Part shown: positions 17,871-27,014 of the stretch, in pieces
How positions within the stretch are numbered: the first letter of the stretch is position 1
How the letters are laid out: every line of letters begins with the position of its first letter
Assembly: GCA_022841745.1 (NCBI GenBank)
Contig: JALHQW010000003.1
Coordinates: 62,001-126,000, forward strand
Direction of reading: 5' to 3'
From: Saprospiraceae bacterium
Lineage (GTDB): Bacteria; Bacteroidota; Bacteroidia; Chitinophagales; Saprospiraceae
DNA: 64,000 nt
Position numbers and translations under genes: made by a program
Notes under the pieces: model-generated
Told to the model about the DNA's origin: nothing
What the model saw: only the letters and a program-made list of their open reading frames with translations
Database searches by the model: none

Positions 17871-20800
17871 TCAATTAATAATACTTAATTTGGCCAACAA
17901 AGGACGCTGGCCCTCCAACATAATTTTGAGGAAATACAGGCCCGCTGGCAGTTCGCTAACGGACAGTATTATTTCATTTGTAGAGCGTATTTGACTCTGT
18001 TCAAAACAGTTGATTCCCTGAATATTGTACAATTTGACCGTGAAATTGCTATGAAATTGGTTGCCAAATGAAACCGTCAAGCTATTATTTGCAGGGTTAG
18101 GATAGACTATTATGCCTTCACCTGTCCGAATGCTTGGGGATTCATTTTTCGAAGCAGCATGCCGCTCCGCTACTTTTTGCGGGTCTTCACAATCTTGAAC
18201 TGATTCTATCCCGTTCCACCAGAGAATGGACTTGGCGAGGAAGCCCGGCTCGGCGCACCAAGTTTTCCAGAATTCTAAGGAGTCGAGGATGGGCTGTGCC
18301 AATTGGGATAGGTTTTCTTCCTCCTCAATGGTTGGCCTTAGTAGTTCGTACACCAGCCCCAGTTCGTTGAACTCACTGAGGTGGTCGCCGTCAAGGTCGT
18401 AGGTGGTAGGTATCTCTGCCCATAAAGTGTCGAATTCGTCCAGTTCGCCTGTGAAGAAGTAGAGGCTGGCCCGTTCTAAGTCGCCGGAATAGGTCTCGGC
18501 ATGTTCCAGCCAAGTCAGGATGGAATCCAGTTCAAGCTCGGTACCGGAGGTATCTTGCGAAAAGCTCTGCAACACGTAGCTGGCCTGACGGTCCATGACC
18601 TGTTTGATGTTTCTGATGGTGTCCTCCTCGGCGGCGATGAGCAGGGTGTCGGTCATATAGGTAATGGCCTCCTTGCGGGCATCCCACTCCTGCCGTTTTT
18701 CAAAGAAGCTTTCTTTGCGCAGTTCGTTGGCAGATGATTCTGGGGGGCAAGGGTTGCAAGGCAATGCAGAGGTACAATCTCCATTACTATCCTCTATGAC
18801 ACCATTGACCCCACTGAAATTAGCACCATCATAAGAAAAATGTTCCCGGTTCATATCATTTGCGGAACCAGCGAAGAAGTATTGTATATCGACCCCGTTA
18901 CCATTATTGAAACTGCCTTTGTCGGTACCACCCGAAAACAGATTGCCTGTAGCTTTATCAATATCATTATCATCGACATATTTCTGTTCCGTCCATATCG
19001 TAGCATTGGCATCTACGATATAATCATGGTCATCACCAGCATGGGTATTGCAGACATATGCCATGCCACTGTTGTTGTCCCCATTAAAGCCCATTGCAAG
19101 GTTTCCGATGACAAGGTCAGCATACTCATTTTCAAAGATGGTATTGTTGATGCCAGCTAAGGTATTGTCGATCTTGGTACCGATATTGTTGCCAGCACCA
19201 TTTTTAGTGAACTCGTTCTTGGTGATGGTGAAGCCAGCGGCATTGCCGCTTAGTGTGAGGCCGATAACATCTACATTGTCGGGACATTCGGGAGGGGCAC
19301 CTATTAAAAAGTTGTTGTTGGAGACGGAGAATCTGCTACACTTGACGGACTCGATGCCACGGTAACAGTTGGTAAAGCTGTTGTTGTTGGCAACATAAGC
19401 CCCAATGAGGGTTTGTGTAATGAGAATGCCCCGTCCAAGGTTCTCGAAGGAGTTGCTGATGGCATTGATACTTGATGCTTTGGCATCTATTCCAATTGCC
19501 CTTGAATCTATGCCAGTGCATTCTGTGGGGCGGTCATCCTTGAACCATGCGCTCCTTACCCTCAGTTGTGTGACATACAGCGCATCAATGAAAATGGGCC
19601 TTTCGCTGCCACCACGGTAGTCTTCGTCCAAGTAAAAACTGGCACCCTGTACCACAGCAGCATTGGGCGATGCTGAAAGATGTGCACCAAGCCTAATGGA
19701 GGTGGTGCAATTGATAAAGCCACCAAGGCAAGGGTAAAGGATGCCTCCGCCACCATAGCCACCGCTAGCGGTTTCAAGCCGTATTCCAATTTTTGCATGT
19801 TCAATTACACCACTGCCATAGAGGCTTACCCAACCCTGCTGAGCATTGGTGCTGCCACTGATATTTTGGCTTCCACCGGGGGTGCCTTCTACGATGATAC
19901 CTTCCCACATGCCGCCACAGGCGGCGGTAATAGGAGCGTAGATATTTAGCCTTGCACCTTTTTTTACGACGATTTTTGCACCGGGAAGCATGTAAAGAGT
20001 GTCGATGATTTCATGCGTGCCAGATTCAATGACAATATCACCTGAAACATCATTAATAGTATCACCAGGAAGAACAATGCCTTGAACTTGCATCGGTTGT
20101 AGAACTTCATGGTTGGCTAAATGGTATCTCATCCTTTTTATTTGCTCGACGCTAAAATGATCTCTGCATGAGCCCGGTACTACGTAGGTCATGTAATTTT
20201 TGAACAACTCAGGAGGAAAATACTGTCCAATCGAGGCAGTGCAGGTGTTGTCAACATTAATATTACCCGAATTTTCTTTGAATGGTGTGTCGCAAACCAA
20301 ATCACATTTCTGATAACAACTGTCGATATCGAGGATGGAATCGCACTGAATTGATTGAAATCCAAACGTGTGAATTAATCCAAGGCAATGACCTGTTTCA
20401 TGAAATAAAACTTCATCTGGTATTCCATTTCCTCCATTTAGCTCTAGATAGTTGCTTGGAGCACCAAAAGCAGCACCGCTACTGACACCAGAACCACCTT
20501 TGACCCAAATATTAAGTGCATCTGGCTTGTTTAAGTTAAAGTTTTGTGAGGTATCTATCTCAAAATCAAGATTATTTACAAAAATACCATCGCAAAAATT
20601 ATTTGAATTATATTGAATAAATTGAATGCCATGTTGAGCAAACTCAATGTTCAAAAAATCAATGTAGGATTTTGAGAGTAGGCTTAAATCAATATTATTC
20701 GTCCAGTTACTATTGTCAACGTAAAAAATAAAAGTTCTGATTACGAAATTTTGACTGACCTCTTCATAAGGGCCAGTATAAATTGGGTCCGCTAAGCCGG

Positions 20801-21035
20801 GTTGTGCATTTATTTTATTAAAGTCAAAATTTAAAAGTGTAAAACAAATAATCCAGAACAATATGTAGCTGTACTTGGCTCCAATAGGTTTTGTACAAAC
20901 AGGGGTTTGGGGCGCCCCGCCCCAAGAGACCCTCTCCCTCGGACGAGCAGCCGGAAGCGGCGAAGAGGGGGCAATCTCTATGTGTTCTTGATTTGCACGA
21001 AACCTAATGGTGTGAAGTTTAAATTGATTTTTCAT
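17871..21035 (-). CDS. M43-like (pappalysin-type) metalloprotease with beta-helix and T9SS sorting domain
   Basis: A reading of 1054 residues. The zinc motif is HETGHCLGLIH (H212, E213, H216, G219, H222), followed by NYMTYV as the Met-turn, matching the metzincin family M43; the substrate is unknown. Residues about 340-740 form a right-handed beta-helix of short repeats (NNSFTNCYRGIESV, SNNNFLIG and similar), and 970-1054 are a type A T9SS sorting domain (GIIVYPNPANNSLTVSF). A mid-C-terminal helical region (about 770-950) is not recognised. The N-terminus is odd. The only plausible hydrophobic signal segment, YSYILFWIICFTLLNF ending in INAQ, lies at residues 55-79, and residues 10-52 are encoded by a repeat element at 20881-21009. 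The real start may therefore be lost or use a rare codon. Confidence 0.75.
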   Translation of the reverse strand: MKNQFKLHTIRFRANQEHIEIAPSSPLPAARPRERVSWGGAPQTPVCTKPIGAKYSYILFWIICFTLLNFDFNKINAQPGLADPIYTGPYEEVSQNFVIRTFIFYVDNSNWTNNIDLSLLSKSYIDFLNIEFAQHGIQFIQYNSNNFCDGIFVNNLDFEIDTSQNFNLNKPDALNIWVKGGSGVSSGAAFGAPSNYLELNGGNGIPDEVLFHETGHCLGLIHTFGFQSIQCDSILDIDSCYQKCDLVCDTPFKENSGNINVDNTCTASIGQYFPPELFKNYMTYVVPGSCRDHFSVEQIKRMRYHLANHEVLQPMQVQGIVLPGDTINDVSGDIVIESGTHEIIDTLYMLPGAKIVVKKGARLNIYAPITAACGGMWEGIIVEGTPGGSQNISGSTNAQQGWVSLYGSGVIEHAKIGIRLETASGGYGGGGILYPCLGGFINCTTSIRLGAHLSASPNAAVVQGASFYLDEDYRGGSERPIFIDALYVTQLRVRSAWFKDDRPTECTGIDSRAIGIDAKASSINAISNSFENLGRGILITQTLIGAYVANNNSFTNCYRGIESVKCSRFSVSNNNFLIGAPPECPDNVDVIGLTLSGNAAGFTITKNEFTKNGAGNNIGTKIDNTLAGINNTIFENEYADLVIGNLAMGFNGDNNSGMAYVCNTHAGDDHDYIVDANATIWTEQKYVDDNDIDKATGNLFSGGTDKGSFNNGNGVDIQYFFAGSANDMNREHFSYDGANFSGVNGVIEDSNGDCTSALPCNPCPPESSANELRKESFFEKRQEWDARKEAITYMTDTLLIAAEEDTIRNIKQVMDRQASYVLQSFSQDTSGTELELDSILTWLEHAETYSGDLERASLYFFTGELDEFDTLWAEIPTTYDLDGDHLSEFNELGLVYELLRPTIEEEENLSQLAQPILDSLEFWKTWCAEPGFLAKSILWWNGIESVQDCEDPQKVAERHAASKNESPSIRTGEGIIVYPNPANNSLTVSFGNQFHSNFTVKLYNIQGINCFEQSQIRSTNEIILSVSELPAGLYFLKIMLEGQRPLLAKLSIIN
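20881..21009. repeat. Imperfect palindromic element inside the protease N-terminus
   Basis: The outer arms 20881-20898 and 20992-21009 are inverted copies with 15 of 18 matches, and similarity continues weakly outward. The interior is strongly G+C-rich (GGCGCCCCGCCCC near 20911), in contrast to the surrounding A+T-rich DNA, and has a second imperfect inner palindrome (GAGACCCTCTCCCTC against GAGGGGGCAATCTC). It is translated as APSSPLPAARPRERVSWGG in the protease frame, which looks like repeat-derived rather than native sequence. Confidence 0.65.
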
Positions 21036-21311
21036 GGCAAACAGTTTTTGGTGAAAGAGAAATTATCAAAATTCAAATCTACTTATTTCTTGCCAAACCC
21101 GCAAGCAAGGCAGATTTTTTAATAGTTTTGCCCGCTAATCCGTCCGCCAACTGCAAAAAGACGGCGTTTCCTTACGCTCATTCGCTGTTTTGTAGTTCCA
21201 AACCTATGTGAAGTTGCTTAGAGCATGTTTGGAATTCAAGGTTATATTTATAGCCATTTCGAGGAGTAATTGACATGCCCAAAGCTTAGCGGCGAGCGGC
21301 GAGAGTCCTAG

Positions 21312-23627
21312 TCATCGCCTCACCAAAAATTTTCGAGTTACTACCCCATCGTCAGTTGTCAACTTCATTAAATAAACGCCAGGTGGCTCTGCCGACAAGT
21401 CAAATTTGATGGCGTTATTAGTCGAGATGGCAGTGTGGCGCTGGATTTCACGGCCAGTTATGTCCAAAATGGAAAGCTGTATGGCTGCTGCCTGTTCAAA
21501 GACTATTTCAACGATGAACACCCCCTCTGTCGGGTTCGGCGAAATGACCAGCGATTGCAGCGATTTTATTTGCCCCACACTGGACAGCACATCCACCGAA
21601 TCAATGGCCCAGCAGAAATTGGCGTCGGTTGCCACGACCGTATAGAGGCCGCTCGGCAGGTCGGTGATGGTCGGCGTTGTTTGCCCCGTTGACCAGAGGT
21701 AGGTATAAGGCACTACCCCGCCCGTGGCCGTCGCCGTGGCGCTGCCATTGCCATTGTCCACCGCCGTGACAGTGGGCATATCCGTGACGAAATTCACCAG
21801 CAAGGAATCCTCCGACAGGCTGCAAATTGAACCAAATGGGTCATTTGCATTGTCAAATATGGCATGGTGGATGCTCCAAAGGCCCGCTAATTTCGGCTTC
21901 CCGCCTCCGCTAAGAATACCGTTCAAATCGCTGTTGTATTCAATGCTGGCATCCGAATCGAGCAGTAGGTAACCTCCAGGGGAGCCGCCCGTCCCGCCGG
22001 GCGCATCGCTCAACAGCCAGCCCATGCCGCCGCTATCGGGAAACCGGATATCGGCGTCATTCACCGTAGCGATGAAGGTGGCCGATGGGCCGCAAACGGG
22101 CACTGGGTTCGTGCTCGTCAGCTCGCCTGCTAAACAGTCCGGTTCTGGGCAAACCGCCCCACCAAGGCAGGTGAGCGAAGGATTGCCGTTGTTGGTGAAG
22201 GTGAAAACGCCACCACCGCAATCGCCCGATGAATTGATGACAATCAGGTAAGTACCGCTCTCCGTGGCCGTCCAAGTGATGGTGCAGCCATCGCCATCGC
22301 CGGGGCCAAAGGCGTCCACCTGCCCACTGGGGCCGATGATGGTGAACTCTGGCACCCAACTCCCCGCCCCTGAACCGTTGCAAATATTGAAGGCATAGGT
22401 GCCGCCAGCAATGAAATTGTCAATCTGATAGGCTTCCGCTGCCCATACCTCAAAGCCCGTGAAGGTAAAGGTCGGACAGCCATTGCCGTCGTCGCAGGGC
22501 GCACCGCCGTAAGCCGTATTGAAAGTTGTGTACCCGGTAGTGGGCGACGGGAACTGCCAGTCAAGGCAAGGTTCGGGTATGCCCACGGCAATGAACGAAT
22601 CCGATACCGAACATCCACCATCGCTGACCGTGACCGAGTAAGGCTCGCCGTCCACCAAGCCCGTGGCCGTTTGGGTGGTTTGGCCATTTGACCACAGAAA
22701 GGTATAAGCACCACTGCTGGGCATGGGCTGCGCCGTGGCCGAGCCGTTGGCTATATTGGTGACGTTCACTGATTGCAGAGCGGAGAAGTTAACAACCAAT
22801 GAGTCCATGGAAAAATCGCAAATGCTGCCGCCGGGGTCGTTGGGATTGTCGTAGGTGGCGATATAGACCACCCAGGTTCCTGAAAACAGGGGAAGGTTAT
22901 TGGCACTCAAGATACCGCCGAGGTTGGCGTCAATCTCCGTGGTGTCTGGGGTGTCGTAAAAAAGAAAGCTGACCCCCAAGGCCCCAGTGCCACCTTGGCT
23001 GTTGCTGAAATAAAGCCCTTGCCCGCCGGCCGCTGGGATGGTGCTTGGCGAATTGATGATGGTGAACGGCTCGCCAGGGCAAATGCCAACGGTCTGCGTG
23101 GAATCAATTTCGCCTGCTTCGCAACCGCCGCAGGGTGTGTTCCCAAGGCAGGTCAAGGCCGGGAAGCCGTTGAAATTGAATTCATTGGGCGAGCCGCCGC
23201 AAAAACCCGCCTCATTGATGACGATGAAATAGGTGCCGCTCTCGGTGGCCGTCCAGGTGATGGTGCAACTGTCGCCATCGCCGGGGCCGAAGGCGTCCAC
23301 ATGGCCGCTGGGGGCAATGATGGTGAACTCGGGCACCCACGAGCCTGCCCCAATGCCGTTGCACATGCTGAATGCATAAGTGCCGCCTTCGATGAAATTG
23401 TTGACGGCGTATGCCTCGGCAGCCGTGACGCCAAAATCGTCAATCTCGTAAAATGGGCAGCCTAAGCCGTCGTTGCAAGGAGCGCCGCCAAACTGGGTAT
23501 TGAAGTCCGACCAGCCAGTAGTGGGTGTCGGGTTTTGCCAAGCCGTGCATTGGGCCGTGGCCCGATGGGAAAGTAAAACTAAGAGCAAGGTGGCCAGTAC
23601 AGCCAGGTAGTGTAATCGATTTTTCAT
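21312..23627 (-). CDS. Secreted protein with a large internal duplication and T9SS type A sorting domain
   Basis: I start at the ATG at 23627, whose product begins with a good signal peptide (MKNRLHYLAVLATLLLVLLS, cleavage after ATAQ), giving 771 residues. The upstream extension to 23708 is encoded by a tandem repeat. Two copies of a domain of about 150 residues are easily aligned: WQNPTPTTGWSDFNTQFGGAP and GAGSWVPEFTIIAPSGHVDA in the first, WQFPSPTTGYTTFNTAYGGAP and GAGSWVPEFTIIGPSGQVDA in the second. Between and after them are SprB-repeat-like segments (YTFLWSNGQTTQTATGLVDG, YTYLWSTGQTTPTITDLPSG). The last 80 residues are a type A sorting domain (VISPNPTEGVFIVEI). No catalytic motif was seen; a structural or binding role on the cell surface is likely. 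Confidence 0.8.
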   Translation of the reverse strand: MKNRLHYLAVLATLLLVLLSHRATAQCTAWQNPTPTTGWSDFNTQFGGAPCNDGLGCPFYEIDDFGVTAAEAYAVNNFIEGGTYAFSMCNGIGAGSWVPEFTIIAPSGHVDAFGPGDGDSCTITWTATESGTYFIVINEAGFCGGSPNEFNFNGFPALTCLGNTPCGGCEAGEIDSTQTVGICPGEPFTIINSPSTIPAAGGQGLYFSNSQGGTGALGVSFLFYDTPDTTEIDANLGGILSANNLPLFSGTWVVYIATYDNPNDPGGSICDFSMDSLVVNFSALQSVNVTNIANGSATAQPMPSSGAYTFLWSNGQTTQTATGLVDGEPYSVTVSDGGCSVSDSFIAVGIPEPCLDWQFPSPTTGYTTFNTAYGGAPCDDGNGCPTFTFTGFEVWAAEAYQIDNFIAGGTYAFNICNGSGAGSWVPEFTIIGPSGQVDAFGPGDGDGCTITWTATESGTYLIVINSSGDCGGGVFTFTNNGNPSLTCLGGAVCPEPDCLAGELTSTNPVPVCGPSATFIATVNDADIRFPDSGGMGWLLSDAPGGTGGSPGGYLLLDSDASIEYNSDLNGILSGGGKPKLAGLWSIHHAIFDNANDPFGSICSLSEDSLLVNFVTDMPTVTAVDNGNGSATATATGGVVPYTYLWSTGQTTPTITDLPSGLYTVVATDANFCWAIDSVDVLSSVGQIKSLQSLVISPNPTEGVFIVEIVFEQAAAIQLSILDITGREIQRHTAISTNNAIKFDLSAEPPGVYLMKLTTDDGVVTRKFLVRR

Positions 23628-23640
23628 GGTGAAAATAACT

Positions 23641-23700
23641 GTTGATAAGGGTTGATAACGGTTGATAAGGGTTGATGGGGATTGATAGGGGTTGAGAATG
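23641..23700. repeat. Six-copy 10-bp tandem repeat (GTTGATAAGG)
   Basis: Six consecutive decamers related to GTTGATAAGG occupy exactly 60 bp, beginning 13 bp upstream of the minus-strand start codon at 23627, in the leader or promoter region. Copy-number change here could alter expression of the secreted protein (inference). Confidence 0.85.
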
Positions 23701-23732
23701 GCTCGCAAAATAGGGATATTGGGGTTGATGGG

Positions 23733-25142
23733 TCAATGTTTGAGCACTCGGCCCAAAATATTTTGTTCACCACTTTGCGCCAGCACAAGGTAGAGGCCGC
23801 TTCGCAATGGGGTCAAATCAATGGCCGCTCCTTTGGCTACCATTGCCTCACGGCCCATTGCATCGAAGACCCTTATCTGCTGCACGCCGTTTACGGCGTA
23901 AAGCCAGTCGGTGGTTGGGTTCGGATAGAAATTTGTTTCGCTAGCAATTGTTTCCTCGATTGCCGACGGCTCCCCGAACTCGAATGCGCCCAAGTCAATG
24001 GAGTTGCCAACCACCTGCCGCAGCACCTCGGCAGTTGGGTGTACGTAGGCGTGGTCGGGCGTGAGGGAGTGGCCGCTGGCCAATGGCGAGAGGCTTGTTC
24101 CAAAGTCAATGGCGAGCGAATTGGGCAGCAAGGTGTAGTCGTAGTTGGCCTCATCCGCAAAGCCAGCACTGGCTACGTCGGGCAAGAAGAGGTTAGTCAA
24201 ATCCGTTGTTGCCGTGCCGTTCAGCAGCGTTGCAGACCCGGTGTGGGCGAAGATATTGTTCGAGACGTTGACCACCTCCGTACCGTCTTTTATATCCAAA
24301 AAAAGCGTGTTCCCCGGTCGCTTGCTCACGGCTGAATTGTTCACGAAATAGAATTCATGCGGGCCTTCGTTGCTCAACCCCTCCAGTCCGTAGCCGATGA
24401 GGTTGTTGTTCTCGGACTGTGGTCCCTCCATCAGCAGGTTGCCCATCACGATGCTCAGGCCACCGTTGGGCAGGTCAATCAGGCGGCTCGATTGGCCGTC
24501 GGCCTCGTCCATGATGCGGTTGCAATAGATGAAATTCTCCCTCGCCCTCGATTTCAGGTTGTGGCCAACGATGGCATGGTGCGAGTAGTTGAAACGAAAG
24601 GTCAGCTTGTCAACATGCCCGACGTAAACATTGTGCGTATAGCCATCGCCGTAGCCTGAGTAGGCAAACTCGGTGTATTCAATCAGAATCTCGCCCGCAT
24701 TTGGGTTGGAGGTCAGGATGCCGTTTTGGTTGTGGTGGAAATAGCAGTGGCGCACCACCATGCCCGTGCCATCGAGGCGGATGCCAGCGCCGTTCTGGTC
24801 GGGCACGGCGGCCCCGCTGAACTCGATGTTCTCCACCATGATGTCGTTGCCAGCCAGCACCCAGATGCCCTTGCCCCAGATGTACTGCCCATCGGCCACG
24901 AGGTGCGGCCTGCCGCCGATGCCCCGGATGACGAGGTCGTTGCGCTGCCAAACGGCCAAACTGGCCGTGCCCGAGTAGGTCGCCACCTCGATTTCGATGG
25001 TGTCGCCGTCCTGCACCACGCCTGCATTGTAGAGCGCATTGGGGCTGTTGTAGGTATCGTTCGGCCCGATGCGGTGGGTGGTGGCATGGACAGCCGTTGC
25101 GGAGCAAAACAAGCTGAGAAAGAATAAGTAATTGGTTTTCAT
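23733..25142 (-). CDS. Right-handed beta-helix secreted protein, T9SS type A sorting domain
   Basis: A 469-residue protein with signal peptide MKTNYLFFLSLFCSATAVHA. Residues 25-380 have the repeat pattern of a parallel beta-helix (DIMVENIEFSGAAV, MVVRHCYFHHNQNGILTS, LTFRFNYSHHAIVGHNLKSR, EVVNVSNNIFAHTG), beginning with a short phrase common in pectate-lyase-like proteins, DGDTIEIEVATYSG. Family relatives bind or cleave acidic polysaccharides such as pectin or alginate, but I cannot point to a complete active site. The C-terminal 80 residues are a T9SS sorting domain (TNFYPNPTTDWLYAVNG, then LTPLRSGLYLVLAQ). It is divergent from the sialidase-like gene at 25286, with 143 bp between them. Confidence 0.8.
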   Translation of the reverse strand: MKTNYLFFLSLFCSATAVHATTHRIGPNDTYNSPNALYNAGVVQDGDTIEIEVATYSGTASLAVWQRNDLVIRGIGGRPHLVADGQYIWGKGIWVLAGNDIMVENIEFSGAAVPDQNGAGIRLDGTGMVVRHCYFHHNQNGILTSNPNAGEILIEYTEFAYSGYGDGYTHNVYVGHVDKLTFRFNYSHHAIVGHNLKSRARENFIYCNRIMDEADGQSSRLIDLPNGGLSIVMGNLLMEGPQSENNNLIGYGLEGLSNEGPHEFYFVNNSAVSKRPGNTLFLDIKDGTEVVNVSNNIFAHTGSATLLNGTATTDLTNLFLPDVASAGFADEANYDYTLLPNSLAIDFGTSLSPLASGHSLTPDHAYVHPTAEVLRQVVGNSIDLGAFEFGEPSAIEETIASETNFYPNPTTDWLYAVNGVQQIRVFDAMGREAMVAKGAAIDLTPLRSGLYLVLAQSGEQNILGRVLKH

Positions 25143-25285
25143 TGCGTTGGAATATTTAGGTAGCTACGAGTTGTCAGTTTCGAGTTTCGAGTCCTGCCGT
25201 CGCCAGCCGACAAACCAAGTTCTTTTACGCACACCATTTCGCAAGTTGCAAACAATCAATTTATCTTCACGCCAAAACAACTACC

Positions 25286-26950
25286 ATGCTAAGAACGACC
25301 CTGCTTTTCTTCCTCCTCATGCCGTTATTTGCGGTGGCGCAAAACCAGCCGTTTGAATACAAGGAATCGCTCGACCAGCCCTATATGCCCGTTAACGGGC
25401 AGCACCGCCGCACTTCCCCACCCTACCGACTGAACGGCACGGCCTTCAGCATCCGGCAGGTGAACGTGGACGCCGCCGGGCAGAACATCATCAACGACGC
25501 CGCCAACGAGCCGAGCCTCGTCATTGACCCCACCAACCCACAACGCATGGCCATTGGTTGGCGGCAATTTGACACCATTGCCAGCAACTTCCGGCAGGCC
25601 GGCGTCGCCTTTTCCTTCGATGCGGGCGAAACGTGGGAGAACCAAGCGCCCATCGAGCAGGGCATCTTCCGCTCCGACCCCGTGTTGGATGCCGACACAG
25701 AAGGTAATTTCTACTACAACAGCCTCAGTAGCAGCACGGGCGACTTCCTCTGCCATGTTTTCAAGTCCGATGCAGGCAGCAACACCTGGGGCAGTGGCGT
25801 ATTCGCCCAAGGCGGCGACAAGCAGTGGATGGCCATTGACCGCACGGGCATGGGCACCAACGGCAATGTCTATGCTTTTTGGAAAATGGGCCTTTCCAGT
25901 TGCATCGGCGGCTTCACCCGCTCGCTGGATGGGGGCGAGTCTTACGAGCCATGCGAACTGCTCGTGGACGACCCCGTGCGGGGCACCTTGGTCGTCAGCC
26001 CGACGGGCGAGCTATTTGCTTGCGGCAGCTCCGCCAACAGCTTCGTGGTACTGAAATCGAGCCAGCCAAGCGCACCCGCCTTTGAGTGGGACATGGTGCA
26101 AAGCGTGAACCTCGGCGGCAGCCTTTCCTACGCCAGCGGTCCCAACCCCAACGGCATGTTGGGGCAGGTCTGGGTGGACGTGGACAACTCTGGCGGCCCC
26201 AACCAGGGCTTCGTTTACCTGTTGGCCACCGTCAACAACGGCATTGACCCCGCCGACATCATCCTCGCCCGCAGCACCGACGGCGGTCTCACCTGGGGCG
26301 ACCCCGTCCGCATCAACGATGACGCTGGCAGCAACAATTGGCAGTGGTTCGGCAGCCTGAGCGTGGCACCCACGGGCCGCATTGACGTGACCTGGTTCGA
26401 TACCCGTGACAATCCGGGCACCTTCCTTTCCCGGCTCTATTACAGCTACTCCGACGATGGCGGCCTCACTTGGTCGCTCAACGAGGCGCTCAGCGATGCC
26501 TTCGACCCGCACCTCGGCTGGCCGCAGCAGCAGAAACTTGGCGACTACAACCACCAGCGCTCCGACAGCCTCGGTGCCCACCTCGCCTGGGCCGCCACGC
26601 TGAACGGTGAGCAGGACGTTTTTTACAGCTATATCCAGCCCAATTTCGTCTCTAGTAGTCAGTTTGTTGCTGCGCAACAAAGCAGCGTGACCGTGGTGCC
26701 AAACCCGTTTTCGGGCAGCACGAGCTTCCGTTTTTCGATGAAACGACCGGGGCATGTGCAGGTGGTGATAACGGATGCCCGTGGCGGGATGCTGGATATT
26801 TTGGATGGGGGATACTTGGGGGCGGGGAAGCAGGTGGTTGAGTGGGATGGTGACAGCGGGACAGCCGGGCTGTATTTTTATCGGGTGATGGGGGATGGGG
26901 AGGTTTTGGGGGTTGGAAGGATAGTGAAGATTGGACAGCGTAGGCTCTAA
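25286..26950 (+). CDS. Sialidase-like BNR propeller exoprotein, T9SS type A sorting domain
   Basis: A 554-residue product with signal peptide MLRTTLLFFLLMPLFAVAQ. The propeller carries Asp-box (BNR) repeats: SFDAGETWENQ near residue 113, RSLDGGESYE, RSTDGGLTWGDPV and SYSDDGGLTWSLN. This fold is used by exo-alpha-sialidases and other glycan-acting or purely structural propellers. The conserved arginine triad of true sialidases was not identified by eye, so the enzymatic call is tentative. From about residue 465 a T9SS domain follows (VTVVPNPFSGSTSFRFSM, then GTAGLYFYRVMGDGE). The gene overlaps no neighbour; the A+T-rich restriction-modification genes start 64 bp after its stop codon. Confidence 0.8.
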   Translation: MLRTTLLFFLLMPLFAVAQNQPFEYKESLDQPYMPVNGQHRRTSPPYRLNGTAFSIRQVNVDAAGQNIINDAANEPSLVIDPTNPQRMAIGWRQFDTIASNFRQAGVAFSFDAGETWENQAPIEQGIFRSDPVLDADTEGNFYYNSLSSSTGDFLCHVFKSDAGSNTWGSGVFAQGGDKQWMAIDRTGMGTNGNVYAFWKMGLSSCIGGFTRSLDGGESYEPCELLVDDPVRGTLVVSPTGELFACGSSANSFVVLKSSQPSAPAFEWDMVQSVNLGGSLSYASGPNPNGMLGQVWVDVDNSGGPNQGFVYLLATVNNGIDPADIILARSTDGGLTWGDPVRINDDAGSNNWQWFGSLSVAPTGRIDVTWFDTRDNPGTFLSRLYYSYSDDGGLTWSLNEALSDAFDPHLGWPQQQKLGDYNHQRSDSLGAHLAWAATLNGEQDVFYSYIQPNFVSSSQFVAAQQSSVTVVPNPFSGSTSFRFSMKRPGHVQVVITDARGGMLDILDGGYLGAGKQVVEWDGDSGTAGLYFYRVMGDGEVLGVGRIVKIGQRRL

Positions 26951-26989
26951 AATAAAATATTACATGTCAATGAAGATGGCAAAATCAAG

Positions 26990-26997
26990 TAACTTTG
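26990..26997 (+). promoter_or_regulatory. -7 promoter element TAACTTTG before the methyltransferase
   Basis: TAACTTTG followed by CCGC matches the Bacteroidota TAnnTTTG box. The ATG at 27015 lies 17 bp further on, so transcription would start only about ten bases upstream of it. This supports 27015 as the start and argues against the longer reading from 26931. No good -33 TTG is visible. Confidence 0.55.
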
Positions 26998-27014
26998 CCG
27001 CAAATTTCAGCTTT

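Noticed and set aside
20881-21009. tRNA or attachment site
   Set aside because: No cloverleaf or anticodon arm; the structure is only a long imperfect palindrome.
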